DNA of 55,612 bases, taken from the NCBI GenBank assembly GCA_030685025.1, contig JAUXWC010000186.1, forward strand, positions 1 to 55,612, in the 5' to 3' direction. This document shows, in pieces, positions 1 through 7,894 of this stretch; within the stretch, counting starts at the first letter, position 1; the number at the start of each line of letters is the position of its first letter. This DNA comes from Rhodoferax sp. GTDB lineage: Bacteria > Pseudomonadota > Gammaproteobacteria > Burkholderiales > Burkholderiaceae_C. The notes under the pieces were generated by a model. The model did not search any database. It was not told where the DNA came from and saw only the letters and a program-made list of their open reading frames with translations. The translations under genes and the position numbers were made by a program.

Positions 1-50
1 CGCGCAACCGTCTGGGCGGAGTTGGGGGACGGCGCTTGGGTTTCGGACAT
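1..50 (-). CDS. partial gene, N-terminus only, unknown product
   Basis: An ATG on the minus strand at 50 opens a frame reading MSETQAPSPNSAQTVA that runs off the left edge. It starts 17 bases after the stop of the preceding minus-strand gene, as expected for the next gene of the same operon. Only 16 residues are visible, so no function can be read. Because the operon starts with a J-domain protein, an Hsp70-type partner is conceivable, but that is pure inference. Confidence 0.4.
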   Translation of the reverse strand, partial: MSETQAPSPNSAQTVA

Positions 51-67
51 GGCTTCGTGCAAGGGTC

Positions 68-814
68 TCAGATGGCCGACTCTTCGTCCGCCTCCAGCGC
101 CGCAGGCGTGGCTTTGCCGCGGTCGGTGTCGCTGGTTTCCACCCTGTTGTTTTCTTCCTCGGCTTGAGCTTCTTCGTCTGGACCCGAGTCGTGGGCGCGC
201 GCCTTGGCGCGCAACACCAGCAGCATCTCCACAAACAGGTCGGGGCAATCGTGGCGCAATAGCCAGGCCAATTGCATCCAGTCCTGATCGGCCACTTCGT
301 CCTCGTCCACACGCGGCTTCGCATAGACACTGGCCAGCAGGGCCGACTCCGACAAGATGTCGCCGTCGTCTTCGCCGGCGTCAAACGTGCCACTGCGGGC
401 AAAACCCTCGATGCGGCTCCACTTCTCCGTGAAGTAGTCCGCCAGCGCCTCGGCGCCGCCATCAAGCTCACCCATGGCGTTGAGAAACTCCACCGGGTCG
501 GCGTCCTCCCGAAAGACGATGGCGTTGACCATGCCGCGCAGGTAGGTGCGAGTCTGGTCGTTGTACTGCTTCTCGATCACCACGGCGCGCGCAAACTGCT
601 CAGGGGTGACCAACAGGTTGACGATCGACTCCTTGGAGTTGTCGTACTCGCGGATCACCGCCAGAATGTCTTTGGGCGCCAACTGCTCCAGCACCACCAT
701 CAGGGCGTGGTCGCCTTCGGAGTCGGCCAGTTCGACCAACGCGGCTTCGGCGGCCACGATGTCACCTGCGGCGATCAGGCTCCGGGTTTTGGCAATCAGG
801 GTGAGTGCGTTCAT
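68..814 (-). CDS. acidic protein of unknown function
   Basis: A 248-residue protein starting MNALTLIAKTRSLIAAGD, with a purine-rich AAGAGA just upstream of the ATG. The body is helical and acidic, and the last 35 residues are a low-complexity acidic tail rich in Glu and Asp. There is no signal peptide or membrane segment, so it is probably cytoplasmic. It is the third gene of a minus-strand group led by a J-domain protein, with 27 bases to the gene upstream. I recognise no family. The setting suggests a client or adaptor of a small chaperone system, which is inference only. Confidence 0.75.
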   Translation of the reverse strand: MNALTLIAKTRSLIAAGDIVAAEAALVELADSEGDHALMVVLEQLAPKDILAVIREYDNSKESIVNLLVTPEQFARAVVIEKQYNDQTRTYLRGMVNAIVFREDADPVEFLNAMGELDGGAEALADYFTEKWSRIEGFARSGTFDAGEDDGDILSESALLASVYAKPRVDEDEVADQDWMQLAWLLRHDCPDLFVEMLLVLRAKARAHDSGPDEEAQAEEENNRVETSDTDRGKATPAALEADEESAI

Positions 815-841
815 GGGTGTCTCTTGGGGTAGGCGCTGGTG

Positions 842-1279
842 CTAGTCTTTGCGGTCGAAGCCTTGCTCAACCATCCAGTCGTTGCCAGCTTCTTCGCGGA
901 CGCGGGCATCGGCCTCTTGTTCGTCGTGGTCCTCGGTACGGTTGTCTTCGTGACGCTCGTTGCGCACTTCGTCACGGTCTACGTTGCCTTCGTCATCGTC
1001 GTCTTCCGTCTGGGCGCGCTCGGTCGCCGTCAGTGGCTTGTGGTGCATGTATTCGAGTGCGGCGGCAATGGTCATGAACCATTCGCCCATGGGCTCTTTC
1101 AGAATGGTCTGCACGATGTCACGCGCCGAGGCCGCCACTTCAATCGTGTCGCACAGGCTGTACCACTCGGGCAGGTTGTCCGCGTCTTGTGCGACCAAGT
1201 GGTCCATGGCGGCGGGGTTGGTGAATCGCAAGGCCTGGTGCAAGACCACGGCCACCATCTCGGGGTTGAGCTCCATCAT
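842..1279 (-). CDS. acidic protein of unknown function, probably longer than its first ATG
   Basis: From the first in-frame ATG (MMELNPEMVAVVLHQALRF) the product has 145 residues. It ends in a strongly acidic and basic mixed tail (ERAQTEDDDDEGNVDRDE). Protein-like sequence continues upstream in the same frame for about 53 more codons (for example PITTSYFFHDLRTAYQAEL) without an ATG, GTG or TTG. A GTG at 1457 in another frame would join it if one base were lost from the GGGG run at 1438-1441. The true gene therefore probably reaches about 1457 and either carries a frameshift or uses a rare start. It sits between a J-domain gene and another acidic protein gene. Function unknown. Confidence 0.65.
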   Translation of the reverse strand: MMELNPEMVAVVLHQALRFTNPAAMDHLVAQDADNLPEWYSLCDTIEVAASARDIVQTILKEPMGEWFMTIAAALEYMHHKPLTATERAQTEDDDDEGNVDRDEVRNERHEDNRTEDHDEQEADARVREEAGNDWMVEQGFDRKD

Positions 1280-1488
1280 CTTGACCAGAAAACCGAGCTC
1301 GCGGCGTTTTTCCGCGAGGCGTTTGTGCAGGACATCGTGACCTTCGAAATCCGTGCGCAGGTCGTCGAGCTCGGCCTGGTAGGCGGTGCGCAGGTCGTGG
1401 AAGAAGTAGGAGGTGGTAATGGGGAGGATGCTCTGGTGGGGTGCGTGGGAGGGGCACGTTGGTGGGGCTGAAGGTCGGTGCCAGGGGT

Positions 1489-1776
1489 CTAGTGCGCGAT
1501 CTGTCTCAGCGCCTCGAAATAGGCTTGCCAGATTTCCCGCGCGGTCTGCGCGGGGTCGTCCAACAGGTTGCGGCGGCGGTTGTCGTCGTAGGCCTGGCGT
1601 TTGGCGTCGTCCGTCAGCATTTCATAGGCTTCTTGCACCGCGCGAAAGCGCGCGGGGGCATTGGCATCGGTGTTGTGATCCGGGTGGTATTGCGATGCCT
1701 TCTGGCGAAACGCCTTCTTGATGTCGGCCAGCGTGGCGGAACTGCCCAGGCCCAGTGCGGTGTAGTGGTCTTTCAT
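1489..1776 (-). CDS. small J-domain (DnaJ-like) protein
   Basis: A 95-residue protein that is almost only a J domain: YTALGLGSSATLADIKKAFR, then the HPD tripeptide (YHPDHN), then AVQEAYEMLTDDAKRQAYD. J domains stimulate the ATPase of Hsp70 chaperones through HPD. The ATG at 1776 (MKDHYTALGL) is chosen because it begins right at the domain; an in-frame start at 1845 adds 23 non-conserved residues. There is no Gly/Phe region, zinc finger or C-terminal substrate domain, so it is a type III J protein. It heads a minus-strand operon with two acidic proteins of unknown function. Confidence 0.85.
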   Translation of the reverse strand: MKDHYTALGLGSSATLADIKKAFRQKASQYHPDHNTDANAPARFRAVQEAYEMLTDDAKRQAYDDNRRRNLLDDPAQTAREIWQAYFEALRQIAH

Positions 1777-1980
1777 GCGGTGGTCTGGGCGGTGGGTGTT
1801 GGGAACCGCGGGCTTGCGGTGAGGGGCTGCCCCGCGGGCAAGCACGCACCTATTTTAGTTGGGCCGGGCTGCGGTGATCGGCCGCAATGCGGCTACGCAA
1901 CCGATTCAAGCGTCCGAAGCACTGATTCAGAGTTGAATCACCTCGACGTCGCGGCCCAGGGAATCCGGCACACTGCGGGG

Positions 1981-2529
1981 ATGAATTCCGAACACCGGCG
2001 CGTTATCGTCATAGGCACCAGCGGCTGCGGGAAATCCACCTTCGCCAAAGCCCTTGCAGCCAGCCAGGGGAGCAGGTACGTGGAACTCGACGATTTGTTC
2101 TGGGCCGAAGGCTGGACACCCAAGCCGCAACACCAGTTCATCGCGCTGGCGCGCGGCGCGGCGCGGGGTGAGCGATGGGTGATGGACGGCAACTACAGCG
2201 TCGCTCGCGAGACGATCTGGCCCAGGGCCACGCACATCGTCTGGCTGAACTTCAGTCGCAGTACCGTTCTGCTGAGGGTGTTGCGCCGAACGGTTTGGCG
2301 CGTGATCTCGCGTCAGCCGCTTTGGCATGGCAATCGGGAGACCCTTGGCAAGTCGTTTTTCTCTCGGCAGTCGATCCTGGTCTGGGCCGCCAGCACCTAC
2401 GACAAGAACCGCCACCGCTACGCCCAACTGCGGGCGGACAAGCAGTACGCCCACCTCGCCTGGACCGAGCTGCGCCACCCGCGCGAGGCCAAGGCTTACC
2501 TGCGCCAGCAGGCGCAAGGCGGGGGCTGA
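1981..2529 (+). CDS. P-loop kinase, adenylate kinase/FlaR-like
   Basis: A 182-residue cytoplasmic protein with a Walker A motif, GTSGCGKSTF, near residues 12-21. It then has YVELDDLFWAEGW, the acidic segment that follows the P loop in the adenylate kinase-like family once called topology modulation protein, and a basic Arg-rich lid-like stretch (VLLRVLRRTVWRVISR). The substrate is unknown. The 3' end of the gene, including its stop and downstream bases, is repeated at 3270-3349 on the far side of a toxin-antitoxin pair, so this gene appears to have served as an insertion target. Confidence 0.85.
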   Translation: MNSEHRRVIVIGTSGCGKSTFAKALAASQGSRYVELDDLFWAEGWTPKPQHQFIALARGAARGERWVMDGNYSVARETIWPRATHIVWLNFSRSTVLLRVLRRTVWRVISRQPLWHGNRETLGKSFFSRQSILVWAASTYDKNRHRYAQLRADKQYAHLAWTELRHPREAKAYLRQQAQGGG

Positions 2530-2543
2530 GGTATACCCTGGCT
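2464..2543 (+). repeat. left copy of 80-bp imperfect direct repeat (kinase gene 3' end)
   Basis: This covers the last 22 codons of the P-loop kinase gene, its stop and 14 downstream bases. It matches 3270-3349 at roughly 85% identity with two single-base gaps. The perfectly conserved core includes CTGCGCCAGCAGGCGCAAGG. The two copies enclose the TumE/TumA pair. Confidence 0.85.
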
Positions 2544-2573
2544 AGCAGGGTCGCCGGAGGGTTGTTGGAGTGA

Positions 2574-2602
2574 TTGACAACACTGGATTACATTGGCATC
2601 AT
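2574..2602 (+). promoter_or_regulatory. sigma70-type promoter for the TumE/TumA pair
   Basis: A consensus -35 TTGACA (2574-2579) is followed after 17 bases by CATCAT (2597-2602). The predicted transcription start falls at about 2609-2610, on the ATG that the TumE family would predict. The toxin message may therefore have no leader. Confidence 0.5.
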
Positions 2603-2609
2603 GGCAACC

Positions 2610-2906
2610 ATGAAGGCAACCCTGATTGCGCAATCGCGGATCGTCTATTCGACTCACGCATTCGCCGAGTTGGTACTGTGGCGAGTCGCGACGCCGGTGC
2701 CGGGTTCTGCCCACGAATACAAGTACCGGCTGGCCTACGTTGTCGACTCGGTGTGCGTGGTGCGCTACGACAACGAGGTCGGAAAAGGTGACCACCGCCA
2801 TGTCGGTGCAGCCGAGAATGCCTACACGTTCAGCACGCCGGAACGGCTGATAGTCGATTTTCAGAACGACATAGCGAGGTGGAACGATGAAAACAGTAGT
2901 TCTTGA
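2610..2906 (+). CDS. tumE: TumE-family toxin (DUF6516-like)
   Basis: A 98-residue protein starting MKATLIAQSRIVYSTHAFAE, with the family core LWRVATPVPGSAHEYKYRLA and the signature RYDNEVGKGDHRH. These match the TumE toxin family, which pairs with the TumA antitoxin; the activity of this copy cannot be read from sequence. The start at 2610 is preferred over the ATG at 2601 because family members begin with MKA. It overlaps the next gene by 20 bases, typical of TA operons, and the pair is bracketed by the duplicated kinase 3' end. Confidence 0.75.
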   Translation: MKATLIAQSRIVYSTHAFAELVLWRVATPVPGSAHEYKYRLAYVVDSVCVVRYDNEVGKGDHRHVGAAENAYTFSTPERLIVDFQNDIARWNDENSSS

Positions 2907-3234
2907 GGTTCGCTCCCCGCAGGAGTCGATGGCGAACTTCGCGCAGTCCTGGAAAACGGGAAAACCTGAGCGCTCAGCACGAATCAGCTTTGCAAGCCCG
3001 GAACTGCTTTGGCAGGTTCTGACGTCCAAGCGCTGGGAACTGCTGAAAGCTCTTTGCGGCGCCGGGCCAATCTCGATCCGCGAAGCCGCTCGCCGCGTCG
3101 AGCGCGATGTCAAAGCCGTTCACTCGGACATCAAGGCCCTGCTGAATGCGGGCGTTCTTGATCGCGCTGAAGGTGGAGGCATCGTCTTTCCATTTGACGC
3201 GGTCAAGGTCGAGTTCTTGCTCGAAGCCGCGTAG
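2887..3234 (+). CDS. tumA: TumA-family antitoxin, winged-helix DNA-binding protein
   Basis: A 115-residue protein. Residues 45-100 form a winged helix: LWQVLTSKRWELLKALCGAG, then SIREAARRVERDVKAVHSDI as the recognition region, then a wing with GVLDRAEGGGIVFPF. This is the MarR/HVO_A0114-like antitoxin that accompanies TumE. It overlaps the toxin gene by 20 bases, with toxin first and antitoxin second. It probably binds its toxin and represses the promoter at 2574. The order and short overlap support the pairing more strongly than the sequence of either protein alone. Confidence 0.75.
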   Translation: MKTVVLEVRSPQESMANFAQSWKTGKPERSARISFASPELLWQVLTSKRWELLKALCGAGPISIREAARRVERDVKAVHSDIKALLNAGVLDRAEGGGIVFPFDAVKVEFLLEAA

Positions 3235-3269
3235 CGCTTCGATGGACGCCCAGGCCGCAAGATAGGTTC

Positions 3270-3349
3270 ACCGAGCTGGTTCGCCGCGCGAGGCGATTGC
3301 CTACCTGCGCCAGCAGGCGCAAGGTGGGGGGCTGAGGTATCCCCTGGCT
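3270..3349 (+). repeat. right copy of 80-bp imperfect direct repeat (kinase gene 3' end)
   Basis: This is a non-coding copy of the tail of the P-loop kinase gene, located 35 bases after the antitoxin stop. It shares with 2464-2543 the stretch around CTGCGCCAGCAGGCGCAAGG and the bases after the kinase stop (GGTAT, CCCTGGCT). It is not attached to any reading frame here. Confidence 0.85.
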
Positions 3350-3407
3350 TGGCGAGGTCAACTTCCATCGACATAATGGCCACCACCTGTACTTGGAGCC
3401 CAACAAG

Positions 3408-3818
3408 ATGACCCCCACGCTCACCGCCCTCACCGGATTCGTCGCCTGGACCTTGTTCCTGCTGGTGCTGATGGAACTCATTCGTTCAAAGCTGGTCATG
3501 ACCAAGGCCATCCAGGCCAACGAGTTTCGCCCCGATAACGCCAATCTGTCGCCCTTCATGCAACGCCTGGCACGGGCCCATGCCAACTGTCTGGAGGGGT
3601 TGCCAATATTTGGCGGGCTGATGCTGATCGCGGTGCTGGCCGGCAAGTCAGCCGTCACGGACCCGCTGGCCTACACCTTGCTGGGCGCCCGCATCCTGCA
3701 GTCGGTGCTGCACCTCACTTCGCTTTCCGTGACGGCGGTCACGCTGCGCTTCGTCGCGTTCGCCGTACAGATGGGCATTGCGGCGTACTGGGCATTTCGG
3801 CTGCTCGCTGCATACTGA
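3408..3818 (+). CDS. MAPEG-family integral membrane protein
   Basis: A 136-residue protein with about four membrane helices (LTGFVAWTLFLLVLMELI; the segment around LEGLPIFGGLMLIAVLAG; LGARILQSVLHL; FVAFAVQMGIAAYWAFRLL). The HANCLEGLPIF segment and the ARILQSVLHL helix are typical of MAPEG proteins, the membrane glutathione and eicosanoid metabolism family. Bacterial members of this subgroup are usually uncharacterised. The ATG at 3408 is chosen over a TTG five codons upstream. It lies just beyond the repeated kinase tail and was probably the kinase's original downstream neighbour. Confidence 0.8.
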   Translation: MTPTLTALTGFVAWTLFLLVLMELIRSKLVMTKAIQANEFRPDNANLSPFMQRLARAHANCLEGLPIFGGLMLIAVLAGKSAVTDPLAYTLLGARILQSVLHLTSLSVTAVTLRFVAFAVQMGIAAYWAFRLLAAY

Positions 3819-4025
3819 GACTTTCTATATTGATGACACCGTTGCGTGACTCGTCTGCATCGGGCAAAGGTAAGCGACACAAATCAATAATCAAGGTTCT
3901 GGCCTGTGGGCGCCGTGGGCAGACGGTGAGGCTGGTCCTGTTGGAATACCCGCCAACCGTCTGCATGCCAGCGCAAGCCGGCCGTCACCGGATGCCAACC
4001 GTCACCCCTAACCGAGGAAACCGCT

Positions 4026-5843
4026 ATGTCCGTCCCGATGTCATGGCCGCAAGCCCTGCGTGCCACGCTGCTTGCGGCAGGCCTTGCCGCGAGCTGCAAC
4101 ATGGCCGTGCTCGCGCAGTCCAAACCACCTGAGACCAGCCCCATGAATACCCTTCAGACACAGCCTTCGAGCAGCCTGCGGGCCTTGTTCGCCGCCGAGT
4201 GGGAGCGATCACTGCAAGACAGCCCGGAGACCGCCAGCTACATGGGCGACACCCGTTTCGACGACCGGTGGACCGACTTCAACCTGGTGGCCATCACGGC
4301 GCGTGAAGCCGCTGACCGCGAGGCCTTGGTTCGACTGCGGGCGATCGGGCGATCGGCCCTGTCGGAGTCGGACAAGCTCGACTACGACATCTTCGAATGG
4401 CAGTTGCAACACGCCATCGAGCGCCAGCAGTTTCGCGAATACCTGCAACCGATCGGCCATCAAGGCGGTGTGCAGACCGCGGACGGCATCGCCGAGGTGA
4501 TGCCCTTCGGCAGCGTCGCCGACTACCGCAAGTGGTTGGCGCGCCTGCAGGCGCTGCCGACGCTGGTGGACCAGACCATCGCACTCCTGCGCGAGGGCGT
4601 GAAACACGGCAGCGTGCCGCCACGCGTGTTGATGGAGCGCGCTGCGACGCAGATTGCCGCGCAAGTGGTCGCCGACCCCGCCAAGAGCCCGTTCTACCGG
4701 CCGTTTCTGAGGTTTGACGCTGCGATTGCGGTGGCCGAGCGCGAGCAGTTGCTGATCGCTGCGCAGTCGGTCATCAAGAGCGCCGTGGTGCCGGCCTATG
4801 CCCGGCTGCAGACCTACTTCAACACCGAGTACCTGCCCAAGACCCGCAGTTCCACCGCCGTCAGCGATGCGCCCAATGGCCGCGCCTACTATGATTTCTT
4901 GGCGCGCTACTACACCAGCACCGGGCTCAGTGCCGACCAGGTTCATGCCATCGGTGTGAAAGAGGTGGCCCGCCTTCGCGTGGCCATGGAAGCGGTCAAG
5001 CAACGCACCGGTTTCACTGGCAGCTTGCCCGAGTTTTTTGTGCATCTGCGCACCGACCCGAAGTTTTTCCACACCACCCCGCAGGCCTTGCTGGCGGCCT
5101 ACCGTGCCACCGCCAAACGCATCGACCCCGAACTGGTCAAGGTGTTCAAGGTGTTGCCGCGCCAGCCCTACGGCGTGCGGGCCATCCCGGACAACATTGC
5201 GCCGGACACCACCACGGCGTACTACCAGCCCGGTGCCACCGATGGCAGCAGGGCCGGTAACTATTACGTCAACCTCTACAAACCCGAAACGCGCCCCACC
5301 TGGGAGATGGTGCCCTTGACCTTGCATGAGGCGGTGCCCGGCCACCACTTTCAGTTTGCGCGGGCGCAGGAAATGGCTGATGCGCCGATGTTCCGCAAGA
5401 CCGCCTATTTTGTCGCCTACGGCGAAGGCTGGGCCTTGTACGCCGAGCAGCTTGGGTTCGACATGGGGCTGTACGACGACCCCTACGACCACTTCGGGCA
5501 ACTCACCTATGAGATGTGGCGCGCGGTGCGCCTGGTGGTGGACACCGGCCTGCACGCCAAGGGTTGGAGCCGCGAGCGCGCCATTGCGTACTTCAAGGAG
5601 CACGCCGCCAAGACCGACCAGGACATCGTCAATGAAATCGACCGCTACATCGGCACCCCTGCTCAGGCCTTGGCCTACAAGATCGGGCAGTTGAAGATCT
5701 CCGAGCTGCGTTTGCGCGCACAGCACGCGCTGGGGCGAGGCTTTGACCTGCGCGACTTTAACGATGCGATCCTGGCAACCGGCTCGGTGCCGCTGAGCAC
5801 CCTTGAAAGCCACATGGATGCGTGGATCGCGCGGCGCAAGTAG
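4026..5843 (+). CDS. DUF885 family zinc metallopeptidase-like protein, secreted
   Basis: A 605-residue protein with an N-terminal signal peptide (ATLLAAGLAASCNMAVLAQS). The C-terminal half carries HEAVPGHHFQ, the HExxxGH-type motif of DUF885, followed by YGEGWALYAEQLG, whose Glu is the expected further zinc ligand. Conserved VSDAPNGRAYY and YYVNLYKP segments also fit DUF885. Length is normal for the family. It probably acts in the periplasm as a peptidase; the substrate is unknown. RBS-like GAGG lies ahead of the ATG. It stands alone, with the next gene convergent. Confidence 0.88.
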   Translation: MSVPMSWPQALRATLLAAGLAASCNMAVLAQSKPPETSPMNTLQTQPSSSLRALFAAEWERSLQDSPETASYMGDTRFDDRWTDFNLVAITAREAADREALVRLRAIGRSALSESDKLDYDIFEWQLQHAIERQQFREYLQPIGHQGGVQTADGIAEVMPFGSVADYRKWLARLQALPTLVDQTIALLREGVKHGSVPPRVLMERAATQIAAQVVADPAKSPFYRPFLRFDAAIAVAEREQLLIAAQSVIKSAVVPAYARLQTYFNTEYLPKTRSSTAVSDAPNGRAYYDFLARYYTSTGLSADQVHAIGVKEVARLRVAMEAVKQRTGFTGSLPEFFVHLRTDPKFFHTTPQALLAAYRATAKRIDPELVKVFKVLPRQPYGVRAIPDNIAPDTTTAYYQPGATDGSRAGNYYVNLYKPETRPTWEMVPLTLHEAVPGHHFQFARAQEMADAPMFRKTAYFVAYGEGWALYAEQLGFDMGLYDDPYDHFGQLTYEMWRAVRLVVDTGLHAKGWSRERAIAYFKEHAAKTDQDIVNEIDRYIGTPAQALAYKIGQLKISELRLRAQHALGRGFDLRDFNDAILATGSVPLSTLESHMDAWIARRK

Positions 5844-5885
5844 CGCCGACGCCGGTCGTGCTTGGGCGCCGCACGGCCCGCGCCA

Positions 5886-7355
5886 TCAGTCGACCGGTTG
5901 GGGCTGATCCTGCAGCGCGCTCGACCAGCGCCGCTGTTCGTCGGGAAACGCCGCCCGGTATCGGGCCAGGTAGTGCAGGGCCTCTTCATCGCGGCCCAAC
6001 AGGGTGGCACTTTCGATCAACTTCTCGATGACCCGCGGTTCGGGTGAAAAGTGCAGCAACTCCTTTGACAGCGCGTTGAGATGCAAGGCGTTGGCGCGGC
6101 TCACCGGTGTGGTGGTCAATTCGGCAAAACGCACCTGATTGCTGAACAACCACGAACCCTCGGCCTGCTGGCGCGTATCGGTGCGATAACTGGCGGCGCG
6201 CTGCTCGGGCGCCAGGTAGATCTGGCTAACGCGGTGGTAGTCCCAGCCAGCGTAGCCAGTTGCCAGCAGCAGCGCGACGGCCACCCCGGCGCGCTGGCGC
6301 GCGCCACCCTGTGCCGACCTCACGCGTGGGCGCAGCAGCAGCCAAATGCTCAGGCCTGCGGCTACCTGAAACGGCCCGTACCACAGTGGGTATTCCAGCA
6401 TGCTGTGCAGGCCGAGCATGGCCAACACGGTCCACGCCATTTGACGCGTGGGGTCGCCCTCGCGCCACGGCGCGGCGCGCAGCGTCAGCCACAGGGCGGC
6501 GACGCAGGCCAGCGCTGCCATCGGCACGCCCAACTCCACGGCCAGATGCAGCGGCAAGTTGTGGGCATTGTCCAGAATGTCGCAAAAACGCGCCGCCGGG
6601 TAGAGCGTCATGAAGTGGGCAAAGTCCAGCTCGCCCCAACCCCAACCGGTCCAGGGCCTGAGTGCAATCAAATGCAGCACGTTGGCCCACAGGGTCAGGC
6701 GGCTGGCGCATGGCCGATCCGAGTCACCCAAACGGGCCAGGATGCCGGTGGTGCCGGGGTCCAGTCCGGCCAGACCCGGCAGCGCCAGGGCCGCCGCGGC
6801 ATAGCCGAGGATGGCGGCCAGCATCACGCTGCGCGGGATCGCCTCTTTCCAGCCACCCCACAGCCACACCAGCAGCGCCAATGCGACCAATTGCAGCAAG
6901 CCGGTGCGTGATGACGAGGCGGCGTTGCCCACCGCCAGCAGCAGCGCCGCCAGCAGCAAGCCCGCGTGGGCCCACTGCTGGCGGCGTGGCGCCAGTGCGC
7001 GCACGCGAACCGCGCACCACAGCAGCGCGCCCAGGCCGATATTGGTCAGCGTGGCAAACTGGTTGCGTTGACGCAGGTTGGCAAAGGCCTCGCCCAGACC
7101 CGTGCTGTTGACCCACGATCCCAATGAGGCGCTGACCCCGAAGTACTGCATCACACCCAACTCGGCGCTCAGCAGCGCCGCGGCCAGCCACGCCGTGGCA
7201 ATGACTTCTTCAGGGCGTTCGCGCGGCATGCACAGCAGCATCAGCGCCACGCAGCCCAAGGTGAACAGCCAGGGCACTACCGCGGCCGAAGGGCCCGGTG
7301 CAAACGGGTTAAGCCAAGGCAGTGCAATCAGAACAAAAGTAACAATCGACCGCAT
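5886..7355 (-). CDS. pglL: PglL/Wzy-type O-oligosaccharyltransferase, inner membrane
   Basis: A 489-residue polytopic protein with about 11-12 membrane helices. A large periplasmic region contains NLRQRNQFAT near residue 95 and DNAHNLPLHLAVELGVPMA around 265, the Wzy_C/PglL motif with its conserved His. The C-terminal 100 residues (EQRAASYRTDTRQQAEGSWL and on) match the PglL-specific soluble tail. PglL enzymes transfer lipid-linked glycans onto pilin or other periplasmic proteins. No pilin gene is adjacent, although an MSHA-type pilus locus lies 39 kb away in the window. The ATG at 7355 lies within the decayed end of the upstream SRPBCC gene. Confidence 0.85.
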   Translation of the reverse strand: MRSIVTFVLIALPWLNPFAPGPSAAVVPWLFTLGCVALMLLCMPRERPEEVIATAWLAAALLSAELGVMQYFGVSASLGSWVNSTGLGEAFANLRQRNQFATLTNIGLGALLWCAVRVRALAPRRQQWAHAGLLLAALLLAVGNAASSSRTGLLQLVALALLVWLWGGWKEAIPRSVMLAAILGYAAAALALPGLAGLDPGTTGILARLGDSDRPCASRLTLWANVLHLIALRPWTGWGWGELDFAHFMTLYPAARFCDILDNAHNLPLHLAVELGVPMAALACVAALWLTLRAAPWREGDPTRQMAWTVLAMLGLHSMLEYPLWYGPFQVAAGLSIWLLLRPRVRSAQGGARQRAGVAVALLLATGYAGWDYHRVSQIYLAPEQRAASYRTDTRQQAEGSWLFSNQVRFAELTTTPVSRANALHLNALSKELLHFSPEPRVIEKLIESATLLGRDEEALHYLARYRAAFPDEQRRWSSALQDQPQPVD

Positions 7356-7773
7356 AGACCTCAGGACGCAGCAGGGTGGCGGCTAGTGTAGTGGCTGGGC
7401 GCCCTGACTTGCCGGTGGTGTTGTGGGCCTCGAAGGGTTTGAGGAAGTCGAGCTTGATCACGACTTTGCTGTCCGGCACGGTTTGCAGGATTTCCATGCG
7501 CCCGGCGCCCACCGCGTCGTTGCCTTCCCAGGCATAGACCGAGCCGGGTCCGCTGGCGGGGCCACTGAAGCTGCGCTTCATGGCCGGGTCCAGCTTCTCC
7601 CAGGGTGACCAGGCGCCAAACTTCTGAAAGTCACTCAACAAAGCAAACAGCTTGGCCGGGGGCACCTTGATGGTGGTGCTGCGCTGCACGCGGAAGGTGT
7701 CGGGTCGCGTGGCGGCGAAGGCCAGCAGGACCACAACCACCGCGACGAGGCCAAACGCGATCTTCTTGAACAT
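7309..7773 (-). pseudogene. truncated SRPBCC (polyketide cyclase-like) protein gene
   Basis: The first 120 residues are a normal SRPBCC start: one membrane anchor (AFGLVAVVVVLLAFAAT), then FALLSDFQKFGAWSPWEKLD, AWEGNDAVGAGRMEI and DFLKPFEAHNTT. In the family HNTT is followed by a beta strand and about 55 further residues including the long C-terminal helix. Here the frame instead reads about 34 unrelated residues and overlaps the first 47 bases of pglL. The break is near 7413. A deletion appears to have removed the 3' third and fused the remnant to the pglL upstream region. Lipid binding is unlikely to be intact. Confidence 0.7.
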
Positions 7774-7894
7774 GATGCTCTGCGCTTGTAGGCAAGACTG
7801 CGATGGTAGTGAAATTGCCGCACGCCTGCTGGCGTCCCGTGCCGCTTGCGTAAACTACGCCCCAGACCCGCTCGCAACTACGGACCAGACCATC

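Noticed and set aside
4209-5813. 534-codon minus-strand frame
   Set aside because: Antisense shadow of the DUF885 gene, which has an intact zinc motif and signal peptide.
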